Origin: Setaria digitata
Taxonomy: Eukaryota; Nematoda; Chromadorea; Rhabditida; Setariidae
Assembly (NCBI GenBank): GCA_003640385.1
Contig: RCAB01000062.1
Coordinates: forward strand, 1-64,000
DNA: 64,000 bases
Direction: 5' to 3'
Below the pieces are notes generated by a model. The model saw nothing but the letters and a program-made list of their open reading frames with translations. It did not search any database and was not told the origin of the DNA. Position 1 is the first letter of the stretch; the number at the start of each line of letters is the position of its first letter. The position numbers and the translations under genes are program-made. Shown here in pieces: positions 58,132 through 64,000 of the stretch.

Positions 58132-60762
58132 ATGTCGAGATCTTCGCAATCGCTCATGATTGAGCCTTCTCATGAACTTATTTTTAAAGGTTTTTATTTG
58201 GTAACTTGATTTCAAAATAGCTGCGAATATGCTGCATAATTTTGTGTGTGTTAGTAACATTATATGCACTACTGCTCGTACAGATGTGCATTACTACCTA
58301 TAGTTGTTCCAACACCAAATAGCCCAATAAATTTATCAACATATATCAAGCTTCAACTTCACTGTTATATAACTCTTAATGGAGTTATATAATAATGAAG
58401 TTAAAGCTTAATACAAGGCAACAGATCTATTAGGGTATTTGGTGTTAGAATATTTCTTTGTAAAGAGATTTGAGAGATCAAATATATATTTCTTAGTTTT
58501 ATAGTATTATTCTTAATTCTCCAGTAGTTTCTATTTGTTTTGAGGCGTAGGGGAGAAATAGGGAGAGATACAAGGTGAGATGTGATGAGTTTGTATTGAT
58601 TCTAATATTTTAGGCCCCTTCAGTGATGTCGTGACTTGTCAGATGAGGTTAACAAATCCTACGGAACGTCAGGTTTGCTTCAAGGTACGTGTTAAGCTTT
58701 CTCACAGCTCATATATATATATATATATATATGAGGTTATCTGGCAATAGAATCTTTGAATACATTACTTTGCTTTCCAAAAATTACTAATGGTGGGGTG
58801 ATGCTATATTTGCATAGGTTCCTTATATTGTGGTGAGACATGGGATTGCGCCTATCAGCTATATTTAGTAGTGGCATGCTACGAAAATTTCAATATATTC
58901 CGGGATGGTAATGACGCTAAGTCATATCGTACATTTCATATTTTGTGCACATATATCCAACCCTGATATGTTCTCTTTCTAAAAAATTTAATAGTGTTGG
59001 AAGGATGCGCCCATCGATGCCATATACTATGGTAATACAGGAAACCAGTCTACATTGGAAGGTGATTCTAAATTTAACTCGGTTCAGGTGAAGACAACAG
59101 CTCCGAAACAGTACTGCGTTCGTCCGAACTCGGGTGTTCTCAATCCGGGAGAGACATGTAATGTAGCAGTAATGCTTCAGCCGTTTGACTCGTCGAGCAA
59201 CGTAGAAATGGAACATACGAAGCATAAATTCATGGTGCAGAGTGTTTATGCTCCACCAGGTGATCTCTCATTAGGTATGGTTTTTTTAATGTTAAAGTTC
59301 AAATTTTCGTTTCATCGATAAATCCATTGAATGCATTTGTTTAGAGAGATTAGTATTAATTGTTAATGCTTACCTACTTGCCTATTCACTTATGGTTATG
59401 AAGTTCTAGTTAGTAATTTTACTGTTGTCACTGGGGATGTGTGGCTGGAAGATGTTGTTGTTTAGTATAGTGGTTTATGGGGAGGTTAACGGATGAGTGG
59501 CGAGAGTTCGGTTCTGAATTCGTGTGCGCGATGATTTAGATTTGGCGACTAATGTCTGAGGCGAATTGGTCAACCTCGTCTGAATAAGACGGAACCCAGG
59601 GTATGGCCGTTCGTTGTAGGATCGAATGTTTGGTCGCTGTATGAGCGCTTTCATCTCTCAGTCGATTCGGTCCTTTGCCACTCTTTAGGAACAGTACGCT
59701 TTCGGTACGGTTTTGTCCTAAGAATAATTCAATGTTTAAATTTGAATTTACGAAGTTTGAACTCTGTACGGCTTTACAAAAATGTTCTAGACAGTATTTG
59801 GAAAAATGCGCAACCTTCTGAGCTTATGGATTCTAAATTGCGAGTCGTTTTCGAGCAACCTCCTGCATCGGAATACGGAAGAGACAAAACGCCTCCTCGA
59901 GTAATACCCGAATCGAAAATTGCAACGGGCGGATATCCTGCGGTAACATTTTACTGCTCTCTGTTTTCGAATGGATTTTGTTTTATAAAATCATGTAGAA
60001 CCAACATCGTTTTCCTATATTCCTCCATACTGTTGCAGCTGTACATTCTTGATTTCGTTCAATCTTTCAATTTGATCAGGGAACAAGTTTAAAGTGCTCG
60101 AATTTTAATTTAGAATTTCAATTTTAATTTTTTTCAAAGTGCTCGAATTTTAATTTTTTTTTTTTAGGATGCGGAAATGCGCCGTGTAATTGAAGAGAAG
60201 AATAGAGTGGAAGCAGTGAAAGCTAGTCTCGAAAGGGACAACAATAACCTTAAAGTAAGGGAATTTTTGAGGTTTTGCATTCTTAACACTTGCTTTTCCT
60301 TGTTTTCTTTTGTATCTCGCATTTAAATTCATTATTTGTTTCATGTCTAATTTTTTTTTTTTATAATGAAACAGTGTTTACTGGTTTCATATTCGTTTCA
60401 GGCTCGACTTGCTGCACTTGAGGCAGTTCCTCAAGTGACGGGTAGTCATACTTCGGAAGGCAGAATCGCGATACTTCAAGTGAGTTTATTTAAACTTAAA
60501 GAAGTGTGAAGGGTAAATAAACTGTTATATTTCTATTGCTGCTGTTGAATTTCTCTTGCTCATCCAGCATATAGTTTTATAGCGCAATCCAAGTTATTTT
60601 ATGCCCTTAACTTACATATTGTAATTTTTGTAGTATGTGCCTTTTTGTACGAGGGCTAGTCTACCTTCAGATATCTCAGTGCTTTAAAATTCTTATTTTT
60701 AGGTAGTGCTGATTGGGTTCGCTGCGCTTATGATTGGACTCATTCTTGGCAAGATGTTCTGA
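58132..60762 (+). CDS. VAPB: VAMP-associated protein (VAP / VPR-1), 7 exons
   Basis: ER tail-anchored adaptor that binds FFAT motifs at membrane contact sites; nematode VAP MSP domains are also secreted signals (family knowledge). Exons 58132-58189, 58614-58684, 59088-59274, 59791-59942, 60168-60254, 60402-60479 and 60703-60762, in phase, 230 residues. The MSP domain (about residues 5-125) has [53 protein letters not shown] and VMLQPFD, then [11 protein letters not shown], with the FFAT-binding KVKTTAP and KFMVQS intact. A coiled coil ([20 protein letters not shown]) precedes the C-terminal anchor [17 protein letters not shown]. Exon 1 was found by phase and its [12 protein letters not shown] ending. 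Whether it equals VAPA or VAPB is undecidable. Intron 1 contains a MITE-like hairpin. Confidence 0.95.
58303..58452. mobile_element. MITE-like 150-bp imperfect palindrome in VAP intron 1
   Basis: Arms 58305-58377 and 58383-58451 are imperfect reverse complements along their whole length. The outer ends are TTCCAACACCAAATAGCCC and GGGTATTTGGTGTTAGAA; the inner ends are GTTATATAACTC and GAGTTATATAA, around TTAATG. There is no coding capacity. Short full-length hairpins of this kind are typical of foldback or MITE elements; the target-site duplication is not clear. Confidence 0.6.
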
Positions 60763-62392
60763 GGTGGTTAGAATGCATTGTTGCTGTTTTGCCAAAACGA
60801 AAAAAAAGCTGATACACAATATTACTCATCCCAGTAAAGGGAAACGTAAAAAGTTAGCCTGATGTAAAATTCAACTATAAATGATTATATTTTTTGTTGT
60901 CCAGTTACAAGTTTGCTTTTACCTTTCCTTTTTTACTCGTTCTCGATATATTTTGTACCCAGTCAATTTTTTTTTCTGAGCCCTGCATTTACCCTCAGTT
61001 ACATCCTTTCTCTTCCTAACAATGAAAATAACTGATCCAGTATTGATTCTGTTCCCTCCTGAGTCGAGTTTTGGGGGAAATGTGCAAGGGAGAAAAATCA
61101 AGAAAAAATACCGGCAAAGGCGACGTTACAGAGACGGCGTTTATATTGAGGTGCTAATATGTTTATGTTGGTGCTAATAATCTGCCCTTTCTTCCTCTTT
61201 CTCTTACTCCCGGTTGTTCTCATCCTGAATCTAAGAAGGAAACATACTTAGATATAGAATATGAAATTTCACTTGTTATCATCAATATTTCAAATAATAG
61301 GAAATTTTAAGGCGTTGAAGAGCTTGTTATGAGATTTTTGCTGGCGAAAATACCGGAAAAATAATGCGTAACTTTTTAATAATATAATTTTACGAATCAA
61401 ATTCCCACTTTTTTGTTCGGATTTAAACTTTGCGTGTTAATTACTCAGACTTTCTTATTTCTTATCAGAAAACACCGAATAAAGTCACAAATTATTTTGC
61501 AAAAGATTGTTCCAGTCATTTGTCTCTTAACTCTAATTATAACTGGATCAAGTGGACATGACGGGTGGAAATTGTTTCGAACAACTTTGGGTTTTTCCTG
61601 AAAAGTCCAGTATGTTTCGAAGTTTGCTATGCTAGAACATTGAAATGCTTCATTTTTCTCCTGCCAGGACCACATTATCTTTTTTGAAAAACATAATAGT
61701 GCACACAAATGGAATATCATCCGTTGGTTTGTTGTCACATGTATTTATGTACCTAACGGATTTCGTTTTCTTTTTCAAGTGATTCAAATATTCAAAATAG
61801 AATATCTCATCTTTTTGTTTGTTCGCTGTTATATTCCTTTAACCACTCAGTAACCAAATCTTGTATAAGTTTCTTCGGTGAAATAAATTTTAGTTATATG
61901 TTATTTTCCCTTTTTTGACATAAATCTTGCATTACAGTCGATTTTTCTTTCTGAGCCTAAAACGTTTTGGGTATCAGTACCGTGTAATGGCAGCTGTCGA
62001 TCTGGATATAAATATAACGATAATTCTCATTCTTTTGGTCTCTTCAGTACTGTACTTCATGTTTATGTGTAGAATTTAAGTTTGTTACCTCATTGAGTTA
62101 TCAGTAAGTAGGCTAGCAAAAACATATGAAAGTTTTTAGAAGTTATGATAGTGAAAGGCAGTTTATGGAAAAATTCCTGTTGGGATACTCTGTTTTAACA
62201 AGTGTTGCTCTGTTCCAGAATTTCTTATCAGGTTTGTTAATATCATAATTACGATCTCAGATACAAGTGTCTACAACTATAAATCATTAAGAGTTTCGGG
62301 AAAGTCATGCGGAAGTTCTGTACTGGTAGTCCGATTATTTACTGTACCTACGGCTCAATAATATTTGTAAGGTATTACAGTTTTGTGTTGAA
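60763..62392. other. Intergenic, VAP to the orphan gene pair
   Basis: No supported gene. A 97-codon minus-strand frame at 61445-61738 has no recognisable domain. GGTATTACAG ending at 62380 is a likely acceptor 12 bases before the next ATG. Confidence 0.5.
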
Positions 62393-62818
62393 ATGGAACA
62401 AGTTGATCCCTATAATTTTAACTCTATACTTAAGCAACTGATTGTGCGCCAGCAGTAATGAAGATAATTTTTGAACAAGGAGCTGTTTTTCTGTGCTAAA
62501 TTTATGCCTGTTTTATGATAATAATTATTTAGATTGATGGATTTCCACGAATTAATCGTACGTCATGCGCTCAGGTATAATTATGCCAAGGTTGTTCGAA
62601 TGCTGCTGCCATCGCTTACCAGCAAAATGCATCTGGAATTTGCATTTTTCATCATGAAATATATCACTAGTCATCGGGAATACACCAATTATTCAATTGT
62701 TCGAGAATTAGCTAAACAGTTAACTAAATATGAATTTCCATCAACAAATCAAGAACGTGATGTACATCGAATTGAACGAGCAACTGCTTACATTGTTGGC
62801 AAATTATGCAATCTTTAA
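62393..62818 (+). CDS. Small helical protein of unknown function, 2 exons
   Basis: Exons 62393-62454 and 62533-62818 join CA|A in phase, giving 115 residues. It starts MEQVDPYNFNSILKQLIVRQ and continues HELIVRHALRYNYAKVVRML, then HLEFAFFIMKYITSHREYTN and ends RATAYIVGKLCNL. It is predicted largely alpha-helical, with no signal peptide or classic membrane segment. The start follows an ATTACAG acceptor. I do not recognise the family. A poly(A) signal AATAAA is at 62894-62899 and the next gene starts 70 bases later. Confidence 0.7.
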
Positions 62819-62893
62819 ATTTCCCTTAATATCTATCATCTTTTGTTACGATGTATTTTACAATATCGTGGTGAATTCCAAGTTAACTTAAAA

Positions 62894-62899
62894 AATAAA
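62894..62899 (+). terminator. Poly(A) signal of the first orphan gene
   Basis: AATAAA 76 bases after the stop codon and 65 bases before the next gene's ATG. Confidence 0.55.
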
Positions 62900-62963
62900 G
62901 TAAATTAGGGAAGGAATTAGGGAAAGAAACAAGGAGTAAGGGGACATAAGCAACATTATAAAC

Positions 62964-63878
62964 ATGACCAGGAGTATATCTGTTGTATTCAAGGTATAAT
63001 TTCTATTTCGACTATTAAGATATAATTTTAAAGACATATATTGAATGTTATGAAAATATTTTTTAAAACATTGGATCTTCGAAATTCGATTTTGAATGTT
63101 TCAGATGTTAATGAATGATCTTATCGCTACAAAAGATAATCCTCGAAGAAGGGCGAGTTTTATTTCTACAATTAAAGAGCATTTACCTTGTACTGGGAAG
63201 TTCAAGGTTAATTTTGAATTCGTCTACTTGATATTCAGTGCTGCTAGACTTCAACATTTCTTTGTCATTTTATTCTCAGTTGTTTCCCTCTCTTGATAGC
63301 TGAAATATATGCTTAAAACTTCGGCATCGTGTTACTGTAATATTCAAAAAAAAAAAAAAAAAAAAAAAAAGTACTGTAGAGCCGCGACTTTCGAGATCAA
63401 AGCCACATCTTGGATTCCATTAGTTAACAATTTCGGAAAAGAAATTTCCTCTTAGAGGTGATTTTCTCACATATTTTATTCCTATTTCCAGGAACTTGAT
63501 GTCGAAGTCAAGAAAAGTCGTGTAGCCCTTCTGGCAATTACCATGAAGGAACATCGAATCAGCTGGCTGCAACGTGAATTTGATAGTCGAGCTGAAAAGA
63601 TATCAGCACAGATTGAAAAACATTTAGATATTTTACGAAAAGACTTACTGCCACCATTAGAAAGTTTCGCACTGGAAAGGTGGACAAAAAGTAGTATACC
63701 TGAACAAGCTGCTTTAGCAGACATTGTCGCAACAAACGGTGTTTGCGAGAAAAGCCTACTGCAGTATTTCGAAATTCTTCGAGATACACCAAGTCTTAGT
63801 GTCGACTTTTTTCACCCATGTTCGGATGATCTGTTTATGGAGCGACAGGAGATTCAGAGATGTATAGTTATTGACTGA
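62964..63878 (+). CDS. Basic, coiled-coil-rich protein of unknown function, 3 exons
   Basis: Exons 62964-62993, 63105-63206 and 63492-63878 are all phase 0 and give 172 residues. It reads MTRSISVVFKMLMNDLIATK, then STIKEHLPCTGKF, a long helical stretch (ISWLQREFDSRAEKISAQIE, KHLDILRKDLLPPLESFALE), and ends QEIQRCIVID. Residues about 60-115 look like an amphipathic coiled coil; the tail from about 140 is more acidic. No membrane segment or known motif is visible and I do not assign a family. It lies just downstream of the 62393 gene on the same strand. The first exon (10 codons) is the least certain part; translation could start at the ATG at 63105. Confidence 0.65.
63346..63370. repeat. (A)25 homopolymer in intron 2 of the second orphan gene
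   Basis: Uninterrupted A run; no flanking direct repeats were noticed. Confidence 0.8.
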
Positions 63879-64000
63879 GCGTATAAAGATATATTAAAGG
63901 CAAATAACATTACTCTTTAAGAGGAAATTCGATGAATTTCAACGGAGTAATTAATTCAACACTTCTCAAATTATTTGAAATTTTTAAATTAATGAAAGAA

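Noticed and set aside
61445..61738. 97-codon minus-strand open frame downstream of VAP
   Set aside because: No recognisable similarity or splice context; probably a chance frame.
1..64000. CRISPR arrays, bacterial operons, Wolbachia-derived insertions, tRNA or rRNA genes
   Set aside because: No regular spaced repeats, Shine-Dalgarno-led gene strings or recognisable bacterial coding blocks were seen, and no tRNA cloverleaf or rRNA segment was recognised by eye. A tRNAscan/Infernal run would be needed to exclude small RNAs.

Overview
This window reads as an A+T-rich nematode nuclear contig, most likely from a filarial or related spirurid worm. The protein-coding genes are animal orthologues split by many 100-800 bp introns. 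Acceptors are mostly TTTCAG or TTTTAG, several starts lie just downstream of an acceptor-like sequence (as expected for spliced-leader trans-splicing), and the neighbour spacing is nematode-like. The species cannot be named from sequence alone. Exons were joined by hand using splice consensus, reading phase and similarity to remembered families; no alignment was run.

Region 1 (1-31 kb) is gene-dense and carries much of the secretory and GPI-anchor machinery. In order: the last exon of TXNL1 (+), COG1 (+, Golgi tethering), PIGU (-, GPI transamidase), UBR7 (-, UBR box plus PHD E3 ligase), a ZDHHC3/7-type palmitoyltransferase (+), GPAA1 (+, GPI transamidase), a CALML4-like EF-hand protein (-) and a C9orf78/TLS1 spliceosome-associated protein (-). 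Two subunits of one complex, PIGU and GPAA1, lie about 10 kb apart. A 187-bp segment of the ZDHHC gene, including a splice acceptor, is duplicated into a GPAA1 intron.

Region 2 (31-35 kb) holds an hnRNP M/MYEF2-type protein with three RRMs (+), head-to-head with TLS1. Its first intron contains an antisense small-gene candidate and an assembly duplication.

Region 3 (35-58 kb) is a gene-poor, very A+T-rich desert. It holds a FOXQ2-like forkhead gene (about 42.5-44.4 kb), a small SnoaL/DUF4440 NTF2-fold gene (52.0-54.1 kb), many degenerate tandem repeats and microsatellites, and a composition anomaly at 55.4-56.2 kb.

Region 4 (58-64 kb) holds the ER contact-site protein VAP (+), with a MITE-like hairpin in intron 1, then two small adjacent same-strand genes of unknown function that may form an operon.

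Functionally, COG1, PIGU, GPAA1, the ZDHHC enzyme and VAP all act in ER/Golgi membranes, while TLS1 and hnRNP M act in splicing. The window contains N characters at 15358, 32291, 46747 and 46857. The first two are flanked by direct duplications that look like unmerged assembly overlaps.
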